DNA of 64,000 bases from Amaurobius ferox (lineage: Eukaryota; Arthropoda; Arachnida; Araneae; Amaurobiidae), in NCBI GenBank assembly GCA_951213105.1, contig OX578152.1:68984727-69048726 (forward strand), in the 5' to 3' direction. Below, one piece after another: positions 56,289-64,000 of this stretch. The notes under the pieces were generated by a model, which saw only the letters and a program-made list of their open reading frames with translations, was not told the DNA's origin and ran no database searches. Both the position numbers and the translations under genes were made by a program. Position 1 is the stretch's first letter. Each line of letters begins with the position of its first letter.

Positions 56289-58850
56289 ATGAATTGGGAT
56301 AATTATAGATCGACAAACATTGACCAATTAAGCGTTATAGACGATTTGGAAGAATACCATACCTTCTCTCAATCTAAATCATATTCCTTCAATAGATGCA
56401 ACAATCTTAGGTGCAAAACTTGTCCTTATGCTGACCCATTACAAATTAATAATAATTCCACTTCACAAAAATTCTGCAAAGTTTTTAATTGCATATACAA
56501 ACTTAATTGTACTATTTGTAACTTATCCTATATTGGCCAAACCAGCAACCCTTTACATCTGAGAATGAATGTCCACAGGGATCATATTAAAAAATTTGAC
56601 CATAAAGTCTTTAATGATCTCCCTACCAAAAATCAATTTGAATATCAGCACTTTGCTACACACGGATTTAAAAATGTATCCCTTCATATTTTAGATATTA
56701 AAATTTCACTCACGGATAGATTAGTATTTGAAAATTATTACATTAAAAAATATAAAACTCTCTTCCCCTATGGCTTAAATCAAATTTATAATAATAATAA
56801 TGTTGTTAACAATAGTTTTGAATACAATTCTCATAAATCTTCAGTATATAAACATCTTTTTCATTATTCAAAGTCATCATCTCCTAGTAAAAAGCGATAT
56901 AAGCGTGGCAACGGAAAAAGTAACTTAAGTAAAACTATTGATTACAAAGCAGACATTTTGAAATTACAATATAATTATTCTCAAACTTTCAATTTTCTAC
57001 CTGTTAGAACATGGTTATATAAAGTCAGAAAAAGCAAATTAAGTATTGTTTATACTAATTTTTTAAAATTAAAATTAACTCATGAGCATTTTAAACATTT
57101 ATTTTTTGATTTGCTTCTTTCACGTACACATTTCTTAAATTACCACCTACTCCATTCACCTAATCCACATACTAAAATAGCTTACTGTGTAATTTCTTTT
57201 AAACACCCTATTCTTAATTCTCTTAACTTCAATAATTTATTTGCAAAACATAAGCACTTGTTACCAGTAAATGATATCAAAATACAAAAATCATTCAAAT
57301 ATAATTTACCAATTGGTAGAACTATTTACAATTACAATGAAGTTTCTAGGACATTAAACTCCGATGATCTTACATCATGTGTATGCAGCAATCAAAATCT
57401 TGCCCCTTTTGTCAACTCCACTCATGGTCACATTATTACTGGGGATCTCAGTATAGTTCAGGATGATATACTTAGGGATATTATGAATAAAGGGTCTAAA
57501 TTTCGCATTCCATTCTGCCATCACCCTAAACAACTTCTTCAGTCTCTATCATTTGATTTTGATAAATTCATATATCAACTTGCTTGTTCACATTCTATTC
57601 CTATTGAAGCATTCAATCTATGGAAGTATACGACCTTACATCTACTTAAAAATGTTATTATAAACACTAAATTAACGAAGCCTAGGTATCCTTATAAACA
57701 ACTCCTATCTGCTATCAAAGAACTACAACAACATTTTGTCATAACTTATGTAGATAAAGCTTCTAATAATTATGCCATCATTTGTAAAAAATATTATGTT
57801 TCTCTGTTACAGAATTACTTAAAAGATAATCAAATTTTTAAACCCATTAATAATCAGTCTATCCAAATCAAAACTAAAATGCTAAAATTATATACACAAT
57901 TAAATATTAATTGTAAGTTTTTTAAATTTCCTTATGTTACTTTGGTTCCTAAATTCCACAAATCACCTCTCAGTTTTAGAACAGTCACTTGTGGACATAA
58001 TACCTTTACCACTACAGCTAGTAAGTACTTGCTTAACTGTTTAAATCGAATTAATGAATCTCTTAAATTCAGGAATTCAGGATATTTCATTTTGAACAAT
58101 AGTTTTGATTTAGTTAATCACCTTAGCAAGTTACCACAAATTCTTGGTTTCCAAACCTTTGATTTTAAAGACCTATTTAATAATATTGTCATTAAAGATT
58201 TACATAAAGTTATTATCTCTCTTTATCATGACTATATATCTTCCAATCATGATGCTTTTAATGTAAAAAATTTTCCTATGCTCTTGCACTTTGTGTTATA
58301 CAACAATTATATTATCCAAGGTGATAACATTTATTTACAAACATCTGGTGTACCACAAGGTGGCTGTAGTAGTAGTATACTCGCTAACTTATATCTTTAT
58401 TATTATGAATGTCATTTTAACTCTAATTCATATATTATATATAGATATGTAGACGACTTAATTTGTATTATCATTGATGATTCCTATCCCATTAATATTG
58501 ATTTTTACCCGTCTAACCTAGAATTAATTCCTAATGAGCCTTGCGTTAGTCAAACTGTTAATTTTTTAGACCTAAATATAGATACCCTCAATAATCATGT
58601 AATTACCAATCTATATGATAAAAAAGATTCTTACAACTTCACTATCATAAAGCTGCTATCATATCAATCTTGTAATTCTATTCAATTGTTTAGAAACATC
58701 ATTTTAAACCAGCTATTTCGAATACATCGACTTTCTGATCCTCAGTTTCACTTTCTCCACATCAATAAACTTAAACGCATTTGTCAAAACTACCTATATC
58801 CGGAAGTATTTGTAAATAATATTATTAATAATTTCAAATATACCACGTAA
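56289..58850 (+). CDS. Penelope-like element protein: N-terminal GIY-YIG endonuclease plus reverse transcriptase
   Basis: This is an 853-codon uninterrupted ORF starting at the ATG at 56289. Residues 37-45 hold a Cys cluster (CNNLRCKTC) with more Cys at 63 and 68. A GIY-YIG nuclease then spans about 66-165: CIYKLNC, YIGQT (81-85), LR and H in LHLRMNVHR, and the catalytic Glu in VFENYYI (about 148). The middle has the PLE-typical CVCSNQN ... HIITGDLSIV. The RT has ITYVDKASNNYAIIC (about 485), FPYVTLVPKFHK, motif A FDFKDLF (D625), GVPQGG (687-692), YRYVDDLI (catalytic D722, D723) and NFLDLNI. Canonical Penelope carries GIY-YIG at the C-terminus; here it is N-terminal, as in the Naiad-type PLE clade. 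All key residues are present, so the protein may be active. Confidence 0.95.
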   Translation: MNWDNYRSTNIDQLSVIDDLEEYHTFSQSKSYSFNRCNNLRCKTCPYADPLQINNNSTSQKFCKVFNCIYKLNCTICNLSYIGQTSNPLHLRMNVHRDHIKKFDHKVFNDLPTKNQFEYQHFATHGFKNVSLHILDIKISLTDRLVFENYYIKKYKTLFPYGLNQIYNNNNVVNNSFEYNSHKSSVYKHLFHYSKSSSPSKKRYKRGNGKSNLSKTIDYKADILKLQYNYSQTFNFLPVRTWLYKVRKSKLSIVYTNFLKLKLTHEHFKHLFFDLLLSRTHFLNYHLLHSPNPHTKIAYCVISFKHPILNSLNFNNLFAKHKHLLPVNDIKIQKSFKYNLPIGRTIYNYNEVSRTLNSDDLTSCVCSNQNLAPFVNSTHGHIITGDLSIVQDDILRDIMNKGSKFRIPFCHHPKQLLQSLSFDFDKFIYQLACSHSIPIEAFNLWKYTTLHLLKNVIINTKLTKPRYPYKQLLSAIKELQQHFVITYVDKASNNYAIICKKYYVSLLQNYLKDNQIFKPINNQSIQIKTKMLKLYTQLNINCKFFKFPYVTLVPKFHKSPLSFRTVTCGHNTFTTTASKYLLNCLNRINESLKFRNSGYFILNNSFDLVNHLSKLPQILGFQTFDFKDLFNNIVIKDLHKVIISLYHDYISSNHDAFNVKNFPMLLHFVLYNNYIIQGDNIYLQTSGVPQGGCSSSILANLYLYYYECHFNSNSYIIYRYVDDLICIIIDDSYPINIDFYPSNLELIPNEPCVSQTVNFLDLNIDTLNNHVITNLYDKKDSYNFTIIKLLSYQSCNSIQLFRNIILNQLFRIHRLSDPQFHFLHINKLKRICQNYLYPEVFVNNIINNFKYTT

Positions 58851-59365
58851 TAATTTTACACATGCATTATTTATCTTTGATTGGTTAACTCATTTTTGAA
58901 AATTCACCCATTCTTATCACCTCACTTACCACTTGGCCTGAGTCTAATACTGTTTACTATTTTCGAATGTCTATTTTCCACTTGTCCTGAGTCCTATACT
59001 GTTTACTATTTTCGAAAGTCTCCATACTTATTATGTATCGTTCAATTGTATTCATTCCCACTCGCATTGACGAAGTGAGGTGAAATGCTCGCCCACTCGC
59101 ATTGACGAAGTGAGGTGAAATGCTCAGTCACTAGTTTATCCTACACGTGTTGCTATGCTTATGATTTCACATTACAGTTCGTGGAGGTATTGTTTTTCAA
59201 CTTTGTATAATTCAATTGATTTATTTTTCTAATTCCTCTAGCCAGTTGACAGTTCCAATGGTGTCTATAGTTAAATACTATCGCCATTGTCAGAAACTGG
59301 CTATTCTATCGGTTTTAATTCGAATTGTATGGCTGTCCTGATGAGAATGCAATTTCGAACTGACC

Positions 59366-59400
<35 letters not shown>
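58851..59400 (+). other. PLE 3' non-coding region with direct repeats and a hairpin
   Basis: A pair of direct repeats with CTGTTTACTATTTTCGAA lies at about 58929-58971 and 58979-59021 (50-bp period). A second pair, 34 bp each, with CGCATTGACGAAGTGAGGTG lies at 59057-59090 and 59092-59125. A hairpin with AGCCAGTT/AACTGGCT and CAATGG/CCATTG arms spans 59240-59302. A 29-base T run at 59371-59399 may end the element. Boundaries are not proven. Confidence 0.6.
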
Positions 59401-59718
59401 TGTGGTTTCAATTGATTGTTCTCTATTCTTGATCTCTTGTCTTGAGCTGATTATTATTGCCTATTCTCATTTTTGCAGAGTTTTATTTTTATTTACTTTT
59501 ATATACTTTTAATTGTGATTTTTGAATCCTAATATTCTTCTCATCCCCCTTTCCAATGTAGTGATATGTAACCTTCTATCTTTATCCTTAGACTTGGCTT
59601 ATAGTTACTCATTTGTAACAGATATGCTAGAGATGGGTTTTTTTGTACATACAGTAGTTTATGCATAATTTTCGATTAAAATCCTTCAATTTTTATATAT
59701 ATATATATATATATATAT

Positions 59719-60228
59719 TTTCAAAAAGAAAAGAGGTATGGATGGAAACAATATACCAAAAGATGGCCGGGGGGAGTTGTGACCCCCTCACCCCGGTTAA
59801 GCATGCTTTGCGTCGCGACAACACTCCCGGAGAGCCAGTATATTGCAAAATAGAATACGTATGTATCAAATTTTAAGATGTAAACAGACATCATACACAA
59901 ACAAATATAAGATATAATTGTCGAGATCCAGCCCTATCAAAATTCATAAACAGAGTCAGCTTAGCGCCTTTTAAGTGTGATTTCTGATGTTTATGAATTT
60001 TGATAGGGCTGGATCTCGACAATTATATCTTATATTTGTTTGTGTATGATGTCTGTTTACATCTTAAAATTTGATACATACGTATTCTATTTTGCAATAT
60101 ACCGGCTCTCCGGGAGTGTTGTCGCGACGCAAAGCATGCTTAACCGGGGTGAGGGGGTCATAATTACCCCCGGCCATCTTTTGGTATATTGTTTCCATCC
60201 ATACCTCTTTTCTTTTTGAAAATATTTT
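59719..60228. repeat. 510-bp palindrome (foldback element)
   Basis: Arms of about 235 bp run from TTTCAAAAAGAAAAGAGGTA to ATCCAGCCCTATCAAAATTC and are almost perfect reverse complements. The loop near 59957-59991 is AGCTTAGCGCCTTTTAAGTG followed by TGATTTCTGATG. The same loop sequence, one base shorter, recurs outside the right arm at about 60246-60278. A related GGGGGTCACAACCCCC segment occurs alone at 61255-61300. No coding capacity. Confidence 0.9.
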
Positions 60229-60308
60229 TAATCTTCTTTTTAGTGCAGCTTAGCGCTTTTAAGTGTGATTTCTGATGATTTTATAAAATTATATTTCACG
60301 GTATTTTC

Positions 60309-60311
<3 letters not shown>

Positions 60312-60382
<71 letters not shown>
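60312..60382. repeat. (TA)n microsatellite
   Basis: A TA run of about 70 bp abutting the left end of the mariner-like element, consistent with a TA target. Confidence 0.95.
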
Positions 60383-60386
<4 letters not shown>

Positions 60387-61152
60387 GTTTCTAAAGTCAC
60401 GCAACCCACATTTCGGTTGATATCTCTCATAAATATAAAGACAGATGTTTGAATTTCGCGCTATTTATATATTATATAATGCACAATAGATGGCGGTGTT
60501 AGTACAGAGTCAGCTCACATAGTTCTAAAATGGCACTCAGTTTACCGGAGCGTGTATTTATTGTGAAGCATTATTTGAAGACTAATTCTTACAAAACTGT
60601 TCGTTCAGCCTTTCGCAAGCATTTTGAAACACAAAATGTGCCGAATAAAAATCATCGATACTTCGTGTAGTCAAAAAATTCAGGGAAACTGGTTCTGTTA
60701 ATGACCGATGACGAAGTGGTAAGCCTAATCTGAGTGCGCATGAAATGTCCGAGATTGAAGCAAGCCTACAAAGAAGGCCCAGAAAAAGTCTTCGTAGGTT
60801 ATCATCTATGGCCACCCAGATCCCCTGATTTAACTGCCCCTGATTTCTTTCTATGGTCTTATCTCAAAGAACGTGTATACGCAAACAATCCAAAGACAAT
60901 CGAAGCCTTAAAGGACAACATCCGCAACACCACTGCATCCATTCCCACCGATATGCTGCATCGTGTGGCTACAAATACCTGTCGTCGAGTAGAGCTGTGC
61001 TTGGCAGCAAATGGTTGTCATTTTCAGCATTTGTTGTAACGTACGATGTTATGCAGACATTAAACTATTTACTGTGAATATTTCATATTTTTGTCTTTTT
61101 TGTATTGGGAAATATCAAACGAAATGTGGGTTGCGTGACTTTAGAAACACTC
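60383..61152 (+). mobile_element. Internally deleted mariner-like element
   Basis: Terminal inverted repeats GTGTTTCTAAAGTCACGCAA (left) and TTGCGTGACTTTAGAAACAC (right) extend inward through CCCACATTTCG. The TA repeats outside supply the target. Inside is the two-piece transposase relic. Element length is about 770 bp; the missing middle marks it as a deletion derivative. Confidence 0.85.
60530..61039 (+). pseudogene. Mariner-like transposase, central catalytic part deleted
   Basis: The N-terminal part reads MALSLPERVFIVKHYLKTNS, then KTVRSAFRKHF (the helix-turn-helix typical of this group), then KKFRETG-like sequence with stops and frame changes, then ASLQRRPRKSLRRLSS. The C-terminal part reads WPPRSPDLTAPDFFLWSYLK, RVYANNPKTIEALKDNIRNT and ANGCHF, ending at TAA 61037-61039. 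The segment with the first two catalytic Asp residues between RRLSS and WPPRSPDL is missing, with the join near 60805. It cannot be active but could be mobilised in trans. Confidence 0.9.
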
Positions 61153-61849
61153 TGTGTGTATATATACATATATACATAAATAAATATGTATAAATGAGTG
61201 AAAGATACAAAATTCCAGAAAATCACACGAATAAGGCGCTATGCTGCACTACAACCTACGGGGGGGTCACAACCCCCCCCCGGCCAATCTTTGATACATT
61301 GCTTTCTTTCATTTTTATACTTTTCTGGTATGATATATATATATATAACGAACTAGATCTAAGATATGGATGTTAATAAATTAGTCCATAATATTGCATA
61401 TGAAAAGTGAACATATTTCAAAATAGTTAATACTTTTTATTTTATGCAAGTTTTTGATACATTTATGTGTAAAACGTGCAATATCTTGAAAATATTTTAG
61501 AGTGAACTATTTTACCTTCGGCGATCAGCCAGGCCGCTTTTTAAAAATTTTTTTAACTTGCAATAGCTTTCTTGCAGTAACCATCTACTACGAAGCCGCC
61601 AAAAATTATGAGTGGTTAGCATACGAGCAGGGGTCTGTATAGAAAATAACGAAAAGGAAGCTGGGTATGCCAGTTAAAAGTGTATGTTAGTTTAATCGAT
61701 AAGGGTTGAGATGGATGAAAAGCAAACGATGCTATATCAACAAGCCTGCTTAGATTAAAAAAAATATATAGTTGCGCACTTCATGTTTGAAGTATGAGAT
61801 TTCCATAGCAATTCTCAGATGTGACGTCACCGAGACTCTGGGTCACACC
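61153..61849. other. Non-coding, palindrome relative and nothing else
   Basis: A segment at 61213-61330 (GGCGCTATGCTGCACTACAA, poly-G/poly-C GGGGGGGTCACAACCCCCCC) is a single-arm relative of the palindrome at 59719-60228. The remainder shows no supported gene. Confidence 0.5.
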
Positions 61850-62058
61850 CAGTGGCGGCTCGTGTATAGGCACTGTGACACTGCGGGAACGACAGTGCTC
61901 TCTCTCCCTCGCAGCCTCGCTTGCAGCTTCCTATATGCGCATGCGCTCAACAGTCCAACACCGCTCTCTCTCTCTCTCGCAGCCTCACGTGCAGCTTCCT
62001 ATGTGCGCATGCGCACATAGGCAGCTGTTGGGTGTGAGCCTCACACCCAACAGTAGAA
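61849..62058. repeat. Unclassified repeat with two tandem sub-blocks
   Basis: It begins CAGTGGCGGCTCGTG, a common end of non-autonomous DNA elements, and holds two copies of a block with CTCTCTC, TCGCAGCCTC, TGCAGCTTCCTATnTGCGCA and TGCGC (61895-61945 and 61965-62025). It ends in GTGTGAGCCTCACAC. No matching opposite end was found, so boundaries are uncertain. Confidence 0.45.
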
Positions 62059-62221
62059 AGTTTTACTAAATTGCGGAAGTGTAGTTTTATAGAAAATTTA
62101 AAAACAACGTACATTTTTAGTCTTTTTTTATTAAAATGCGAAGATATCACTACGTATTCAAACACAAAATTAGAACTGTGCGAATCTCCAATTCGTAGAT
62201 GAACGAATTTAATAAATTTGT

Positions 62222-62236
62222 GGGGGGGGGGGGGGG
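62222..62236. repeat. Poly-G run
   Basis: About 15 G in otherwise AT-rich DNA. Confidence 0.95.
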
Positions 62237-62582
62237 CGACGTGTTTATGAGGTGCTTTCAAAAAGTATTTTAAAAATGAACTTATTGTCTTTTAGTTCTG
62301 TTCTTATGACTTCGTCTAAAACTCGTTGGAAATTTCGACGGAAAGTAACCCTGTGATAATATTTTCCTTCACCAAGTAATCGATTTGCCGGAAAATCGCT
62401 CAAAATTGCGCTTCAACATTAAATAACTCAGAAACTAATTTCAGATCTAATATAATTTTTTTGCTACGCTAACATACAAGCATTTTCTTTTATTATTATA
62501 GACAGACGGAATTAAGAGAATGAGGATTTAAAAAAACTAATTAATCGCTCGAGAAATTAACCCCGTTCCTTGAAGAGACTAC

Positions 62583-63151
62583 TCTTACGAACTTGTAAAA
62601 TGCTCTGGAGTCTATTTCTCTCCCTCTCCTTGGAGTCTCTCTTGAAAACCAAATGGAGGAAACACCCTCACATGCATCCTTTCTCGTGATGTGAATCTAA
62701 GCTTGCCATATGCCGAATATGGAGGACTCTGATTTTCGATTTATCGCAAATTTGACGACATTTGGCGACTTTCCGAAAGTTCGAGAAGCACTTCGAAATA
62801 ATGATTATTCTACGAGATATGAGGTATCTCTAGACGTTTCTACAGAAAAAGTCTATGCAAGGAATCATCACTCAGTTGCAGAGCAGTTGACGTGATACGA
62901 GCTACATTGAACTGCGATATTCCTCAAAGTGTTGACAATAGTTGCTGTTGTTTTATGTAATGAAATACGTCAATGTTTCGATCATAGTATCGGCTGTTTT
63001 GTGAAATGAATGGAGCATTTAAGTACTGCTTTACTGTATAGTGTTCCTGTTCACACTGTGCTTTTGAATAAACGCTTTAGTTATCCTGAAATTTGGACTC
63101 ATTCTTGTATCCTGAAAGTACACCCACGATTTCAGAAGATAATTTGTAACA
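62583..63151 (+). mobile_element. Diverged solo LTR, same family as 33843-34412
   Basis: It begins TCTTACGAACTTGTAA and ends AATTTGTAACA. It is collinear with the LTR at 33843 throughout, sharing GATTTATCGC, GGCGACTTT, GGAATCATCACTCAGTTG, GTGAAATGA, TGGAGCATTTAAGT and GAATAAACG. The TATA position now reads TATGCAA. CTAC and CTAT at the flanks are a degraded 4-bp target duplication. No internal retrotransposon genes adjoin. Confidence 0.8.
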
Positions 63152-63345
63152 CTATTACGGCCAATCCTCAAACGTCATAGGATGGTTGTATGATACTGTT
63201 GAAGTGACTGAATTCGCTGTTGTTTTGTTCCGGACTGTTCAGGTTTTGGCGTCTATTTATAAATAGTACCCTGCCTTAACTGTTTGAGGGAATACTCATC
63301 GCATGGTATGTATATTGTTTAGCAGGATTACAGTGTGTGGAAAAG

Positions 63346-63620
63346 AGACGGTACAGCCCAGTGGTTAAGACACGGGGACTGCATTCGTAGGACCAGAGTT
63401 GGATTTCGGACTTTGCCCAAACTGTCCCCGTGTTCACACGGAGTACGGGCAGGTTACCTATGTGGGTCTGAAAATCCTTACGAGAGGTGGAAGGTAGGAG
63501 AGTGAAGGTGCGGCCCTTGTAGATGTGCCCTCACTGGGTTCCTGTCTAAATTGGGTGGCACTGTACAGGCCGTCCAAAGAGATACCTTGCACTTTCGAGT
63601 AGGTCGGACGGTCTGGGTCG
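63346..63620 (+). mobile_element. Diverged full-length SINE of the tail-unit family
   Basis: On the plus strand: a tRNA-like head GGTACAGCCCAGTGGTTAAG with decayed B box (GTTGGATTTCGG), the common body (CCCCGTGTTCACACGGAGTA, CTCACTGGGTTCC, TAAATTGGGTGGCACT), then tail unit GGCCGTCC ... GGACGGTCTGGGTC and GAAAGAAAGAAAAG. It is clearly older than the copies at 49 kb but keeps a perfect outer stem in the tail. Confidence 0.85.
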
Positions 63621-63649
63621 AAAGAAAGAAAAGGTGTTACAGAGCCCAC

Positions 63650-63815
63650 TTCGACAATAAGAGCTTGCAATTTCGTCCCAGTAGCTCAACGGTAGACCGT
63701 CGGATGGCCAGTTCGGAGTTTCAGGGTTCGATTCCCGGTTGGGAAAGCAAAGTTTTTTACAATGGCACCCGAACAAATCAACCCTGTAGGTTAGTACAAA
63801 GATGTCGGAGGTCTG
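63650..63815 (+). mobile_element. tRNA-derived SINE, second family (full length)
   Basis: Leader CACTTCGACAATAAGAGCTT, tRNA-like part GTCCCAGTAGCTCAACGGTA with B box GGTTCGATTCC (63725-63735), then AAAGTTTTTTACAATGGCAC, CCGAACAAATCAACCCTGTA and GGAGGTCTGAA. It is immediately followed by a tail unit. Confidence 0.85.
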
Positions 63816-63877
63816 AAGACCCCAGACCGTGCGACTCACATAGTGGGTTTAGAGTAGCTATCTGCACGGCCGGGAAA
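63816..63877 (-). mobile_element. Solo tail unit with GUGC/GCAC stem
   Basis: The plus strand reads GAAGACCCCAGACCGTGCGA ... TGCACGGCCGGGAAAGG. The outer stem in sense orientation is GGCCGUGC/GCACGGUC, an independent compensatory variant. It lies directly behind the second-family SINE. No clear target duplication was found, so it may be joined to the SINE end or be an old insertion. Confidence 0.75.
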
Positions 63878-64000
63878 GGATACTTCCTGCATTCAGGAGG
63901 TACCCAAGGTCTACCATCCCGCCAAACGAACTTTCATTTAGGTCTAGAAATATAACAATTTATGAAAAATATTGTGATTAAACCGACAGTTTTACATTAT

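Noticed and set aside
59338..59360. Hammerhead-like core CTGATGA ... GAAC in the PLE 3' region
   Set aside because: The stem II candidate is only GAA/UUC, the A after GAA is C, and no partner strands for stems I and III were found.
62710..62895. 61-aa ORF MPNMEDSDF...
   Set aside because: It lies within a diverged solo LTR and is not conserved as a frame in the other copy.
63650..63740. tRNA gene with good A and B boxes
   Set aside because: The same leader, tRNA-like part and trailer recur at 18481, 31132 and 31596, so it is a SINE head. The stems do not give a clean cloverleaf by eye.
63551..63955. 134-aa ORF at the window end
   Set aside because: It crosses three different SINE or tail segments and has no recognisable domain.

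Overview
The window looks like a repeat-dense, AT-rich stretch of an invertebrate nuclear genome, most likely an arthropod. The evidence is spliced host coding sequence, Tc1/mariner, hAT and piggyBac-type DNA elements, an I/R1-like LINE, a Penelope-like element (PLE) with an N-terminal GIY-YIG domain, Gypsy-type LTRs, and pol III-derived SINEs. An arachnid is my guess, but nothing here proves the lineage. Only one host gene is supported: the end of a plus-strand gene for a single-pass membrane protein. Its penultimate exon ends at 28, a 7.5 kb intron follows, and the terminal exon is 7556-7698. The rest is transposon-derived or non-coding.

Layout. 1-8.2 kb: the host gene end, with a Tc1 relic, a 214-bp palindrome, a composite TTAA-flanked element, a 50-bp minisatellite and a TIR element in the intron. 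8.2-17 kb: a palindrome, a small hAT element and long empty AT-rich sequence. 17-18.6 kb: a degenerate tandem repeat invaded by a solo tail unit and by a 5S rRNA-tRNA chimeric SINE. 19.7-22.8 kb: an hAT-like element with a perfect 8-bp target duplication. 24.7-25.6 kb: a mariner-type foldback. 25.8-30.7 kb: a 5'-truncated LINE with a full 1,174-aa ORF2. 30.7-34.4 kb: tail-unit arrays, SINEs and a solo LTR. 36.9-37.5 kb: seven tail units in a CA microsatellite. 38-40.4 kb: a piggyBac-like MITE and a 170-bp satellite. 42-50.6 kb: degenerate dispersed repeats, a second composite TTAA element and the largest tail-unit/SINE array. 51-59.4 kb: tandem repeats, a PLE pseudogene and an uninterrupted PLE ORF. 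59.7-64 kb: a 510-bp palindrome, an internally deleted mariner, a second LTR and more SINEs.

The most unusual signal is a family of 57-72-nt 'tail units'. In sense orientation each begins near GGCC, contains an inner hairpin and ends GGTCTGGGTCTTC. The same module forms the 3' end of the LINE and of the 290-bp SINE family, and it also occurs alone. The outer stem covaries between copies (GUCC/GGAC, ACAC/GUGU, GUGC/GCAC, GCUC/GGGC inside a conserved GGCC/GGUC clamp), which points to an RNA structure recognised by a reverse transcriptase. Units are stacked head to tail at single sites, each separated by the same 13-15-bp target duplication: eight copies of AATTGTCTCTATG around seven inserts at 48905-50091, five of GCTTCGTCAGGGTGT around four inserts at 33091-33638, and three of ACATTCTGTTGTGC directly behind the LINE. 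In sense orientation nearly all targets begin (A)CA, matching the ends of the tails. This suggests that each target duplication rebuilds the landing site for the next insertion.
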